From Paenibacillus gyeongsangnamensis (GTDB lineage: Bacteria > Bacillota > Bacilli > Paenibacillales > NBRC-103111): a stretch of DNA of 64,000 nucleotides. Under the pieces are notes generated by a model. That model was not told where the DNA came from, did no database searches, and worked only from the letters and a program-made list of their open reading frames with translations. The number at the start of each line of letters is the position of its first letter. Position 1 is the first letter of the stretch. The position numbers and the translations under genes are program-made. This document shows positions 33,760-45,416 of the stretch, piece by piece. The stretch spans positions 62,001-126,000 of the forward strand of contig NZ_JAQAGZ010000008.1 in assembly GCF_027533625.1 (NCBI RefSeq), in the 5' to 3' direction.

Positions 33760-33788
33760 TTGCCTTCATCCTCCTTTAATTCTTAGTT

Positions 33789-36740
<2,952 letters not shown>

Positions 36741-36801
36741 TTCTGTATTCCTCCTCATAATTCCTTACGAAGCAACGGCGCTTCGCTAGGCCAGTTCGAT
36801 C

Positions 36802-37629
36802 TTAATATTTCGGAGCCGTGGTGTTCATTGGCATTTTGAATTCTTCTTCTCCGCCAACCGTTTCGTCGACGATGCCAAGCTCTTCCTTCACCCAGTCGTA
36901 GCCTTCGTTCTCCAGACGCTCGGCCAGCTCGGGACCGCCGGATTTCACGATGCGTCCCTGCATCATGACGTGGACGAAGTCCGGCTTGATGTAGTTGAGA
37001 AGACGCTGATAGTGCGTAATGATCAGGAAGCCGCGGTCTTCGGAACGCATGGCGTTCACGCCGGTTGCCACGATACGGAGGGCGTCGATGTCGAGACCGG
37101 AGTCGATTTCGTCAAGAATGACGATACGCGGGTCGAGCATCAGCATTTGCAAAATTTCGTTCCGCTTCTTCTCGCCGCCGGAGAAGCCTTCGTTCAAGTA
37201 ACGGTGCATGAACTCAGGATTCATCTCGAGCTCTTTCATTTTGCTTTCCATTTGGCGGATGAATTTGATCAAGGAAATTTCGTTGCCTTCTTCGCGGCGG
37301 GCATTCAGGGCGCTCCGCAGGAAGTCCGCGTTCGTTACGCCCGTAATTTCGCTCGGATATTGCATCGCGAGGAACAGGCCGGCGCGCGCTCTTTCGTCCG
37401 TAGCCATCTCCAGCACGTCTTCTCCGTCCAAAGATACGGAGCCTTCCGTCACTTCATACTTCGGATGACCCATGAGCGTGGAAGCGAGCGTACTTTTACC
37501 GGTACCGTTCGGTCCCATGATCGCATGAACCTCGCCGCCTTTTATCGACAAGCTGAGGCCCTTCAAAATTTCTTTTCCTTCGACAGTCGCTTTCAAACCG
37601 TCTATGATAAAATGTGGTGAGTTTGCCAT
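36802..37629 (-). CDS. sufC: Fe-S assembly ATPase SufC
   Basis: 275 residues of the ABC ATPase type: Walker [10 protein letters not shown], signature [10 protein letters not shown], Walker [13 protein letters not shown] and the H-loop ITHY. It drives conformational change in the SufBCD scaffold. The C-terminal extension ([15 protein letters not shown]) is slightly longer than the family minimum. It is first in the operon, downstream of a promoter with repeated TGAGAATCA. Confidence 0.96.
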   Translation of the reverse strand: MANSPHFIIDGLKATVEGKEILKGLSLSIKGGEVHAIMGPNGTGKSTLASTLMGHPKYEVTEGSVSLDGEDVLEMATDERARAGLFLAMQYPSEITGVTNADFLRSALNARREEGNEISLIKFIRQMESKMKELEMNPEFMHRYLNEGFSGGEKKRNEILQMLMLDPRIVILDEIDSGLDIDALRIVATGVNAMRSEDRGFLIITHYQRLLNYIKPDFVHVMMQGRIVKSGGPELAERLENEGYDWVKEELGIVDETVGGEEEFKMPMNTTAPKY

Positions 37630-37672
37630 GTGATCTCATGCCTCCGCTTTAAGTTATTCTTTCCTAATAATC

Positions 37673-37701
37673 ATTCTAAACTGATTCTCAGTGATTCTCA
37701 A
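37673..37701 (-). promoter_or_regulatory. suf operon promoter overlapped by a direct repeat
   Basis: On the minus strand, -35 TTGAGA (37696-37701), a 17-base spacer and -10 TAGAAT (37673-37678). Two 10-base direct repeats, TGATTCTCAG (37682-37691) and TGATTCTCAA (37692-37701) on the plus strand, cover the -35 and spacer. They resemble Fur-family half-sites loosely, so iron- or peroxide-responsive repression is possible. A second TATAAT lies near 37717 on the minus strand. Confidence 0.5.
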
Positions 37702-37771
37702 TGCTAATATATCATTATATCGCATTAAATGAAATGAATAAACCGGGGATACCGTCCATTTTCAATATTTT

Positions 37772-38359
37772 TCACACAAGCGCAGCTTTTACCTTGTTTG
37801 CTGCCGCCCCGAAAGCTTCATCCGAAAGTACGGGCTTTCGCGGAATTCCGTCCAGCTTGTCCGCCGGCAAGCCGATCCACGATTTACATCCGTTATACTC
37901 CGCCAGGATAGGTAAGGAAACCGGAGTCTCCAGTTCATAGACGCGAAGCAGCATGACGTGCAGCGGCTTCGTCTTTTTCCATTTCAACCGTTCCTCGGCG
38001 AACCGGTCCGTCCACATATGCAGTTCCCTTAGCTTGTCCAACTCCTCCTGAGACGATAGAAGAATGTCTTCGGTAAGCTCTGCATATACGCTGACGGAGA
38101 CCTCTTCCGCATCCGCACGCCATGCGGCAACCGACGCTTCCACCTGATCCGCGAATTCGGGCTTGACAAGCTCCTTCCGCTGGTGCTCATAGGTCGGGTA
38201 CAAATAGAAGCTGTCGCTTTCCACCTGAAAATCCTTCGTCTCCTCCCGGATCCCGCCTTTTCGCATGATCAGGATTTGCTTTCCGAGCCGGAGCGCCTCC
38301 ACCGCGGACGCCCATTCCTTCAGAGCCGGAACCTGCCCTTGATCGTTATGTACTGTCAT
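37772..38359 (-). CDS. DUF1802 family protein
   Basis: About 195 residues matching DUF1802: LKEWASAVEALRLGKQILIMRKGGI, LYPTYEHQRKELVKPEF, and the C-terminal EYNGCKSWIGLPADKL. The function is unknown. The start is one of two adjacent ATG codons (38359 or 38362) after AAAGGAG. It has its own promoter at 38398-38426 and ends close to the suf promoter. Confidence 0.88.
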   Translation of the reverse strand: MTVHNDQGQVPALKEWASAVEALRLGKQILIMRKGGIREETKDFQVESDSFYLYPTYEHQRKELVKPEFADQVEASVAAWRADAEEVSVSVYAELTEDILLSSQEELDKLRELHMWTDRFAEERLKWKKTKPLHVMLLRVYELETPVSLPILAEYNGCKSWIGLPADKLDGIPRKPVLSDEAFGAAANKVKAALV

Positions 38360-38397
38360 CATTAGCTCCTTTCTCCCGATTCAAGTCATCCCTTTGT

Positions 38398-38426
38398 ATT
38401 ATAGGATTTCAGCCAGTTTAAAGCAA
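38398..38426 (-). promoter_or_regulatory. Promoter of the DUF1802 gene
   Basis: On the minus strand, -35 TTGCTT (38421-38426), a 17-base spacer and -10 TATAAT (38398-38403). It lies downstream of the riboswitch-like RNA, so that RNA is not in this promoter's transcript. Confidence 0.7.
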
Positions 38427-38435
38427 TTCGCGGCC

Positions 38436-38536
38436 GGCATAACCCGTACGCAGGTATCCCGGCTACACGGGGGCTTGACCCTCCCGTGGCCGGACTTTCA
38501 CCGGCAAGAAGATGCGTGCCTCTGGGCACGCTCAAG
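38436..38536 (-). ncRNA. Cobalamin-riboswitch-like RNA, possibly orphan or decayed
   Basis: Read on the minus strand, the order is: hairpin CGTGCCCAGAGGCACG, the stem-loop GCCGGTGAAAGTCCGGC (38489-38505), a further hairpin CACGGG...CCCGTG, and AGCCGGGATACCTGC (38451-38464). The last closely matches the B12 box consensus AGYCMGGAGACCTGCC. Order and spacing fit a short cobalamin aptamer, but the usual CCCGCCACTG core is not evident. A terminator hairpin lies just upstream, and the downstream DUF1802 gene has its own promoter, so no client gene is apparent. Confidence 0.5.
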
Positions 38537-38539
38537 CTG

Positions 38540-38574
38540 AAAAAGGGAAGGCTGGTGTCCAGCCTTCCCTTTTT
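38540..38574. terminator. Strong bidirectional terminator
   Basis: A perfect 16-bp stem (AAAAAGGGAAGGCTGG with its complement) around a 3-base loop, with A-run and T-run on the two sides. It ends the small peptide gene on the minus strand. Confidence 0.9.
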
Positions 38575-38597
38575 CCTATATGATCCTATGGATATGC

Positions 38598-38771
38598 TTA
38601 AGGCACTTGCACTAACATGCTCTGATTCTGAATCCGGGCATACTGTTCGGGGTTTGCTTTCATCGGATTCGGGGAAACGGAAGCCGTCTGCTCCGCGGAG
38701 TTCGCGCCCAGAACAAGCAGCACCGCTCCGGCCGTCAGAACAAAAGCAACTCTCATCAGCAATTTATCCAT
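38598..38771 (-). CDS. Small exported peptide of unknown function
   Basis: 57 residues from ATG at 38771, 8 bases after GGAGG. The N-terminus is a signal peptide or membrane anchor (MDKLLMRVAFVLTAGAVLLVLGANS). A short polar tail follows (NPEQYARIQNQSMLVQVP). No family was recognised. It has its own strong terminator. Confidence 0.6.
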   Translation of the reverse strand: MDKLLMRVAFVLTAGAVLLVLGANSAEQTASVSPNPMKANPEQYARIQNQSMLVQVP

Positions 38772-38977
38772 AAGGAAAACCTCCAAGTGAACGGTTATAC
38801 TCCTAATTGTAAGAATGAATGTGATTCTTGTATTATCGCAGTGTGAAGGTTTTGTAAATCGGTCGCCGGAGGCTGGCGCCCGACAAACTCAAGACCGCTC
38901 TATTCCCAACCGGGACGGTTTGTTTTATACTTAAGGAATAGCATTTTTCATATGGAAAAAGGAGGCATTCCCCCGTT

Positions 38978-40183
38978 ATGTCGACATATCAAGCGTTATC
39001 GGAAGCCGAGGCGGTTGCTTACGCCCGGAAACTTCCGAATTTATTCCAGCCGGACAGCGAGCTGACCAGCCAGGAAATCGGCGACGGCAACTTGAATCTC
39101 GTATTTCACATCGTGGAGCCTTCTACCGGAAAAAGCATCATCCTGAAGCAAGCGCTGCCATACGCCAAGGTAGTCGGGGAATCCTGGCCGCTGTCGCTGG
39201 ACCGCGCCCGCATTGAGGCGGAGGCGCTGATCATTCAGGGGGAGCTGTGCCCGGACCTCGTGCCGGTCGTGCATGCCGCCGAGCCGGAGCTCGCCTTGAC
39301 CGTAATGCAGGACTTGAGCGACCACGTGATCATGCGCAAAGGGCTGATTGAGGGTAGCCGTTATCCCTTGTTCGCCGAGCATATCGCCCGGTTCTTGGCC
39401 CATACCCTTTTCTATACGTCGGACCTCGGCATGAACCAGCAGGAAAAAAAGAATCGGGTCAAGCAGTTTATTAACCCGGATTTGTGCAAAATTACTGAGG
39501 ACCTGATCTTCGACGACCCGTACACGGATTCGCCGAACAACAATGTGCCTCCGGCGATTCGCGACGCCGTGGAGGCGATCTGGAACGATCGCGAGCTTCA
39601 TCTCGAGGTAGCGATGCTGCGGGAGGGCTTCATGACGCGGGCGCAGGCGCTGCTGCACGGCGACCTGCATACGGGCAGCATCTTCATCAAGCCCGATTCC
39701 ACCAAGGTGATCGATCCGGAGTTCGCCTATTACGGTCCGATGGGCTTTGACATCGGCGCCGTCTTTGCGAATCTGCTGCTCAATTATGCAGGCCAGGAAG
39801 GCTGGAGCAAGGACGAAGCCTCGCGCGCGGACTACCGGGGTTACTTGCTGGGCACCATTCGCGACATATGGCAGCGGTTTGAAGCGGAATTCCGCTCGCT
39901 GTGGAACCAATACGGCGTGGACCGCGTCTTCAAAACCCCTGGCTACCAGGACTTGTTCATGAAACGCTTGCTGCAGGATACGTTCGGATACTCCGGCTGC
40001 AAGATGGTGCGCCGCGTGCACGGCCTGGCGCAGGTTGCCGATATCAACCAGCTGCAGGACGAGGCGGCCAAGGAACGCGCCCAGCGGATCGCCCTGGGCA
40101 TCGGCACGTCGCTCATCAAGTTCAACCGCCGCGCGGAGTCGATCGATCAGCTGCTGGAGATTGCCGGGAAGGCCATGAAGTAA
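38978..40183 (+). CDS. mtnK: S-methyl-5-thioribose kinase MtnK
   Basis: 401 residues of the choline/aminoglycoside kinase fold. Landmarks are IGDGNLNLVFHIVEP, the catalytic loop ALLHGDLHTGSIF and the metal motif VIDPEFAYYGPMGFDIG. The length and GDLHTGS motif are characteristic of MtnK. It phosphorylates methylthioribose in methionine salvage. GGAGG precedes ATG at 38978. The next gene is mtnA, after a 419-base gap with hairpins rather than the usual tight spacing. Confidence 0.95.
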   Translation: MSTYQALSEAEAVAYARKLPNLFQPDSELTSQEIGDGNLNLVFHIVEPSTGKSIILKQALPYAKVVGESWPLSLDRARIEAEALIIQGELCPDLVPVVHAAEPELALTVMQDLSDHVIMRKGLIEGSRYPLFAEHIARFLAHTLFYTSDLGMNQQEKKNRVKQFINPDLCKITEDLIFDDPYTDSPNNNVPPAIRDAVEAIWNDRELHLEVAMLREGFMTRAQALLHGDLHTGSIFIKPDSTKVIDPEFAYYGPMGFDIGAVFANLLLNYAGQEGWSKDEASRADYRGYLLGTIRDIWQRFEAEFRSLWNQYGVDRVFKTPGYQDLFMKRLLQDTFGYSGCKMVRRVHGLAQVADINQLQDEAAKERAQRIALGIGTSLIKFNRRAESIDQLLEIAGKAMK

Positions 40184-40280
40184 GCTCGCACATTCCCGGT
40201 CTCTCCTTGCCCGTTCCTGCTCGTGAGCTGAGAAGCAAGTGCCGGCATGATTTCCGGTGACTTGCGGCCAGACTTGTGGA

Positions 40281-40303
40281 CAGAGTTTCGGTCAGAAACT
40301 CTG
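40281..40303. repeat. Hairpin in the mtnK-mtnA gap
   Basis: CAGAGTTTC-GGTCA-GAAACTCTG, a perfect 9-bp stem 98 bases after mtnK. There is no T-run, so it is not a clear terminator. Confidence 0.7.
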
Positions 40304-40324
40304 CCGGACTTACGGTCGTAATTC

Positions 40325-40474
40325 GGTATACTTTTGCGAGTTAGCGAACTTTGGTATACTGGCAGTGAATCTATATCACTATTCAGCTGTTATCTATGCA
40401 AATCATGGCTGTAGTGAACGTAAGTTCGATGCTAACGGACCTGCATTCACGAGAAGTATACGTAAGTTCACTAC
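40325..40474. repeat. Direct and inverted repeats upstream of mtnA
   Basis: GGTATACT occurs twice (40325-40332 and 40353-40360). GTAGTGAAC (40411-40419) is inverted as GTTCACTAC (40466-40474), and GTAAGTTC recurs inside both arms. The arrangement resembles a decayed repeat or an operator region. No gene is supported between 40184 and 40602. Confidence 0.6.
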
Positions 40475-40506
40475 GTGCATTTGTGGGATGCCTATTGCAG
40501 ATTTAG

Positions 40507-40541
40507 TGAACCCAGGTTCCTTACAAGCGAACCTGGGTTCA
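40507..40541 (+). terminator. Strong stem-loop before mtnA
   Basis: TGAACCCAGGTTC (40507-40519) pairs perfectly with GAACCTGGGTTCA (40529-40541) around a 9-base loop. The T content after it is low (TTCATTC), so it may be an attenuator or a weak terminator. Confidence 0.6.
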
Positions 40542-40602
40542 TTCATGTGAATGTGCGAGCGGACTCTACATAAACCCGTACATTAGATAAAGGAGGACAT
40601 CA

Positions 40603-41697
40603 ATGATGACCAATACAGAACAAGCGGCAGCCTCGGATTGGCTGCAATCCGTCCGGTGGAATTCGCTCAAGGATCAACTGGACCTGCTGGACCAGCGGCT
40701 GCTGCCCGATGAGATCGTCTACCTGGAGCTGACGACCTCCGAGCAGGTTTGGGACGCCATCAAGCAGCTGGCGGTCCGGGGGGCGCCGGCGATCGGAATC
40801 GCCGCGGCGTTCGGGGTGTACCTCGGCGTGCGCGGCGCCTTCGCCAGCCGTGAGGAGCTCCTGGCGGAAGTGATCCGCCAGTGCGAATATCTCGCGACGT
40901 CGCGTCCGACGGCGGTCAATTTATTTTGGGCGCTCGACCGGATGCGGGCGCGGGCTGAGGCGCTGCTGGGCGAAGGGGCCACGGACGTTCCGTCCGTGGA
41001 GGCGGCCCAGCGGGCGCTGCTGGACGAGGCCTGCGCAATCCAGGCCGAGGATGAAGCGACGTGCCGCGCCATCGGCGAGCACGCGCTCGGTTTGTTCGAG
41101 GACGGCATGGGCATCCTCACGCACTGCAATGCGGGCGGTCTCGCCACCGCCCGCTACGGCACGGCCCTTGCGCCGATGTACCTGGCGCAGGAGCAGGGCA
41201 TACGCCTGAAGGTGTATGCCGACGAGACGCGCCCGGTGCTGCAGGGCGCGCGCCTGACCGCCTTCGAGCTGCAACAGGCGGGCGTCGACGTGACCCTCAT
41301 CTGCGATAACATGGCCGGGGCCGTCATGCAGAAGGGCTGGATTCAAGCCGTCATCGTCGGAACCGACCGCGTAGCCGCGAACGGCGACGTAGCCAACAAG
41401 ATCGGCACCTACAGCGTAGCTGTTCTCGCCAAAGCGCACGGCATTCCTTTCTATGTAGCCTGCCCGTTGTCCACGATCGATCTGAATACGCCGACCGGAG
41501 CGGACATCCCGATCGAAGAACGTCACGAGGATGAAATCACACAAGGCTTCGGCAAGCGGACCGCGCCGCAGGGCGTTAAGGTATATAACCCGGCCTTTGA
41601 CGTAACGCCAAGCGAATATGTCACGGCCATCATCACGGAAAAAGGCATCATCCGCGCGCCTTACGAAGCCAACTTGAAGAAGCTGTTCCAAAACTGA
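40603..41697 (+). CDS. mtnA: S-methyl-5-thioribose-1-phosphate isomerase MtnA
   Basis: 364 residues. Conserved parts: [38 protein letters not shown] (active-site Cys), [21 protein letters not shown] (active-site Asp) and [14 protein letters not shown]. It is the aldose-ketose isomerase following MtnK in methionine salvage. AAAGGAGG precedes a double ATG. It converges on the large surface-protein gene and is followed by a shared terminator. Confidence 0.96.
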   Translation: MMTNTEQAAASDWLQSVRWNSLKDQLDLLDQRLLPDEIVYLELTTSEQVWDAIKQLAVRGAPAIGIAAAFGVYLGVRGAFASREELLAEVIRQCEYLATSRPTAVNLFWALDRMRARAEALLGEGATDVPSVEAAQRALLDEACAIQAEDEATCRAIGEHALGLFEDGMGILTHCNAGGLATARYGTALAPMYLAQEQGIRLKVYADETRPVLQGARLTAFELQQAGVDVTLICDNMAGAVMQKGWIQAVIVGTDRVAANGDVANKIGTYSVAVLAKAHGIPFYVACPLSTIDLNTPTGADIPIEERHEDEITQGFGKRTAPQGVKVYNPAFDVTPSEYVTAIITEKGIIRAPYEANLKKLFQN

Positions 41698-41868
41698 GCC
41701 ATATCGTACAACACGGGGGCGGATGCGAAAGAAATACAACACTTCGAACCGCTCCCGGGACTTAACCAGGATAAACGGCTGCGCCGTCCTTGTCTTACAA
41801 GGACCAGCTCGTTTACCAAGGTTGATGCGAAGCTATAAGCTACGAAAACTTATAAATTCTTGTCAACC

Positions 41869-41922
41869 AAAAAAGGAACCTCCAAAACCGCTTTAAAAGC
41901 GGAGTTGGAGGTTCCTTTTTTT
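41869..41922. terminator. Bidirectional terminator between mtnA and the surface-protein gene
   Basis: AAAAAAGGAACCTCCAA (41869-41885) pairs with TTGGAGGTTCCTTTTTT, and an inner stem CCGCTTT-AAAAGCGG closes the loop. Confidence 0.9.
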
Positions 41923-41948
41923 TGAATTGAACAGCCTATTGCCGGTCG

Positions 41949-44900
41949 TTATCCGATTAGTGCCTGCATCGTACCGATCGGAGTGACTTTGCGAGGCGGA
42001 ATCCGTTTTAACCACTCCACCACGTCGGCGCGGTAAAATTTCCCGTCTCCGTTGGCATCGACCCGGTTCCTGATGTTGTTCAGCGCCGCTTCCACACTGC
42101 TCACCGCGACGCCCCGAATCAGGACGATCTCATAATTCGAGGTCTGTGTTTGGTCGTACGAAGCCACCTGGACCTGAACCCTGTTTTCTCCCAACACAAG
42201 ATTCGGAAGATTAATAAGGTTAACCCCGCCCGGCAGGCTCGAATACGTATATCCCGTGACCGTGCTGCCTGTAACGGTCATCGTGGCTTTGGGGTCGGAA
42301 GTGATCACGCTTAACTGCACCAAGCTTACTCCGCCGTCCAGATTGATCCGTATCGGACCGCCGTCAGGCACGTAAGCCCGTTCGCCGACGATAACGCTTT
42401 GAATGGCCGAGCTGCCGACCGGCGCGCGGTTCACAACAATCGTGTAGCTTTGACCCTGCAAACCGTCCGATGAAACCAACTGGAATTGAATCTGGTTGTC
42501 ACCGAATGAAAGTCCGGGGAGGTTAATCCAGCTTACCCCATCCGAACCGAGGCCGTAGACGGCTCCGGATACCGTGCTGTTCGTGATCATAATTCGTGCT
42601 CCGCTATCGGTTGTATTGACGTATAAGTAGACATTGCTCGTAACACTGTTTACGCCGATGCTGATTCGTTTATTCTCATCGGGCATATAGCTGTTATTGC
42701 CGTATACAACACTTGAAACCGTTGGGACCGATTTCTTATTGACGATAATCGTATAAGTACTGGTTTGCGTCCCGTCCGGAGACTGGGACTGGAATACCGC
42801 AGTATTGTTGCCCGGCTCCAAATGAGGAAATTGAATCGTATCCTCTCCGATCAGCTGCGCGCCGCCGGTAACGCTGGAAATCGTTGTTCCGGATAGCGCA
42901 GAATTCGCCTGAAGTGCGATTTGGTCCACGCCGGCGGCCACATTAATATTAAACGTACGTTCCGTATTCGGCGTATAGGTTTGGTTGCCATAGGTCAGAT
43001 TCACGATCGTAGAATCGCTCACATCCAAAAGATAAGGGTCCCCGAACGTTCCCGATCCGGATTTCACCTTCGCCCCCGCGAACAAGTGGATCACCGGCAC
43101 TAGCTTATATTCGCCGTAATTCGAATTGAAATCGTCTACCGGGCTGCCGCTGAAATCTGTGGCAAGCACACGATAGGAAGGCCCGGATCCCGTTACATCA
43201 TGCTGCGGATTGATTAGCCATGCGTTGTTGTAACGTTCTCTGATTTGAAGATTGATGTTACTCTGCAGGTCCGTATATTCCTTCCGGCTCAGCAGCCCCA
43301 CCTTGGCCATGACGGACCGGGTGACGGAAGGAGCGTAATTTTGCGGTGCATCGACGGTATTCTCGTAGACGGTATTATCGTAAGGATAATCTGAAATCTG
43401 GCTCTTCTCCGTACCCAGAGAATCAGTGTAATCGTGATTCAAATAATAAGGAACGGTTCCCGGTAAATCCGTTTGAAAACGATACCCCAGCTCGTTCTCG
43501 TTCCAGGTTGTTCGATTCTTTTCCCAGCTGCACCCAAAGAAATTGCTGCCTTCCATCCATGGGCATGCCGTGATGGCATCTACGCTTACCAAGGTTCTCT
43601 GATCCTTATCCGCAACCATCCACTCGGTGCCGCCGCCTAAAGAAAAAATTTGACCCGGTTCGGCGTCCAGCGCCGGGGCTTCGCGGAATAGGACCAGGTT
43701 GTAGGTTTTGTACCCCGAATGATCATCCGGCGTAACGGTAAGCCGAACCGGATTCGCTCCCGGCTTTAATCCCGAAACGGTGATTTGGCCGGATACCACA
43801 GGGAGCGCTAAAGTACCTTGCGCTGCGCTGACCGACTTCCCGGACGGATATTTCAAGACCGGAGTTAACGTAACCGTCGTCGTCTCTTTCGAAATTTTCA
43901 CTTGATAGCTCGGCTCATCGCCGTCAATATTCGGACTGACAGGGAATTCCGCGGCGCCAGAGCTTGTTGTTAAGCTCAGGAGATTGAGCGCGTCGCCTCT
44001 GTACTCGAAATCCACCCAGCTAATCTCGCTGGCATTCCCTGCTCCGTCATAATATTGGACATAGACCCGCTGGTTTTTCGTATTGTCAGCGATTAGGAAC
44101 GGCACGACGCTGCCAAACGGTTTCTTGGGCGGATTGCCGCTGAAATCACCGGTTGTCGACAGCGCATAGCTCGATACGCCGGAGCCGCTCCCATCGGAAG
44201 CGTTCAGGCGCAGCCGAACCAGCTTGCTGTACGTGAACGACTCTCCCGATTCAAGCGCGATGGAGCCTATAGGAGGGGTTGTATCCCCCGTGATCGTTAC
44301 CGGCGCGAAATTCATCTGAGACTCATAACCGCTGGAGCTGACGGCAAAAGGATAATCACCCGGCTCCATCGGATTTCTGGCGACGATCATCTCCAAATCG
44401 ATCGTATTCGTCGCTTGGAGTGTATTCGGAAGACTTATGTATAAATAACCGTCGTAGCCTACAAAATCGGGTGTGAAGCCGTTTACGCTGTAATCGTTTT
44501 TGTTCAGGCTAAACGTAATATCCCTGCTAGGGAGCAGAGCCAGGTTGTTCCCTCCGGAAACGAGATGATCTGCAGCATAATGTACGGAATATTTCACCCG
44601 CGCCGCTCCTTGAGTCGTATTATCCAACGTAACCTGAACGACGTTGTTATCGATTGATATCGAATAGGTCGACGGATTCGGATCAATACTCGTAGACACC
44701 TGAATATCCTTGCCGCCGCCCTCAAAATCGTTGGTAATCGCACCCGTTTCAAGCGTTACTTTCACATTGCCGCCTGCTCGGATCGAAGTCGTAACGGGAA
44801 AAGTGATCTTTCCGCCATCTGAGGAGACGTTACTCGGCGAATAGCTGCCGTTAACCCAAACGGCCCTAGTCTCAAAGGTACCGCTAACCAGGTTCATATT

Positions 44901-45188
44901 CGTAATGTTCAATTTGAACCGCGGGCCAAAATCGATGGTGATGGTATCCGTGGGGTCCAGGGTGCTTGGCGTAGTAAAATTGATTTCCCAACCGTTCGTG
45001 CCTCCCGGCTTAATCGGCCCCCCCGCCGGGGTCAGCTGAATATTCGTTATCGTAACCCCGCTGTTTGCATGCGTCCTCCCAGGCATCATCAAAAGCATCA
45101 TGATCGCCGCGGCCAATACAAAAAACGCCATCATTCGACGCATTGGGACCGGCGCCTTAGACAGTCCGCCGGTCAAAGCGAATTTCAT
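41949..45188 (-). CDS. Large exported beta-rich protein with cadherin-like repeats and a C-terminal EF-hand
   Basis: 1079 residues. A signal peptide (MMAFFVLAAAIMMLLMMPGRTHA) is followed by SipW/adhesin-like beta domains (about 40-300). An Ig-like region with TGDTTPPIGSIALESGES comes next, then a middle part rich in Trp/Tyr (about 520-720). Four cadherin-like beta-sandwich repeats of about 90 residues end in phrases such as YTIIVNKK, YTIVVNRA and YEIVLIRG. The C-terminus has one EF-hand loop, RVDANGDGKFYRADVVEWLKR, reminiscent of half a dockerin. No LPXTG or S-layer homology repeats are seen. It is probably secreted or surface-bound; the partner is unknown. Confidence 0.75.
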   Translation of the reverse strand: MKFALTGGLSKAPVPMRRMMAFFVLAAAIMMLLMMPGRTHANSGVTITNIQLTPAGGPIKPGGTNGWEINFTTPSTLDPTDTITIDFGPRFKLNITNMNLVSGTFETRAVWVNGSYSPSNVSSDGGKITFPVTTSIRAGGNVKVTLETGAITNDFEGGGKDIQVSTSIDPNPSTYSISIDNNVVQVTLDNTTQGAARVKYSVHYAADHLVSGGNNLALLPSRDITFSLNKNDYSVNGFTPDFVGYDGYLYISLPNTLQATNTIDLEMIVARNPMEPGDYPFAVSSSGYESQMNFAPVTITGDTTPPIGSIALESGESFTYSKLVRLRLNASDGSGSGVSSYALSTTGDFSGNPPKKPFGSVVPFLIADNTKNQRVYVQYYDGAGNASEISWVDFEYRGDALNLLSLTTSSGAAEFPVSPNIDGDEPSYQVKISKETTTVTLTPVLKYPSGKSVSAAQGTLALPVVSGQITVSGLKPGANPVRLTVTPDDHSGYKTYNLVLFREAPALDAEPGQIFSLGGGTEWMVADKDQRTLVSVDAITACPWMEGSNFFGCSWEKNRTTWNENELGYRFQTDLPGTVPYYLNHDYTDSLGTEKSQISDYPYDNTVYENTVDAPQNYAPSVTRSVMAKVGLLSRKEYTDLQSNINLQIRERYNNAWLINPQHDVTGSGPSYRVLATDFSGSPVDDFNSNYGEYKLVPVIHLFAGAKVKSGSGTFGDPYLLDVSDSTIVNLTYGNQTYTPNTERTFNINVAAGVDQIALQANSALSGTTISSVTGGAQLIGEDTIQFPHLEPGNNTAVFQSQSPDGTQTSTYTIIVNKKSVPTVSSVVYGNNSYMPDENKRISIGVNSVTSNVYLYVNTTDSGARIMITNSTVSGAVYGLGSDGVSWINLPGLSFGDNQIQFQLVSSDGLQGQSYTIVVNRAPVGSSAIQSVIVGERAYVPDGGPIRINLDGGVSLVQLSVITSDPKATMTVTGSTVTGYTYSSLPGGVNLINLPNLVLGENRVQVQVASYDQTQTSNYEIVLIRGVAVSSVEAALNNIRNRVDANGDGKFYRADVVEWLKRIPPRKVTPIGTMQALIG

Positions 45189-45348
45189 TCATTTCCCCTC
45201 CCAAGTTTCTGGTTATTTAGTCATACATAGTTATGTCTATTCTATCAAATAATTGGAAGGGAATCTCATTCTATTTCATATCCTAAGAAAATTTAATATT
45301 TGCCTGCAGCCCTTATTGTACCTGACGCCGATTTGAGGTATGATGTGA

Positions 45349-45398
45349 TTGATGGTAATTATTTTCGTGAATATATTAATATCAAGTAAATTATTTTC
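45349..45398 (+). promoter_or_regulatory. Promoter and candidate operator of the rpiR-nagBA operon
   Basis: TTGATG (45349-45354), a 17-base spacer and TATATT (45372-45377). The 10-base direct repeat AATTATTTTC occurs at 45357-45366, in the spacer, and at 45389-45398, 32 bases apart, about three helical turns. It suits binding by an RpiR dimer or tetramer. Confidence 0.5.
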
Positions 45399-45416
45399 AA
45401 AATAAGGCGGTGCTTC

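Noticed and set aside
38788..38977. SAM riboswitch expected before mtnK
   Set aside because: None of the S-box landmarks is present in the leader, so methionine-salvage control here must use another means.
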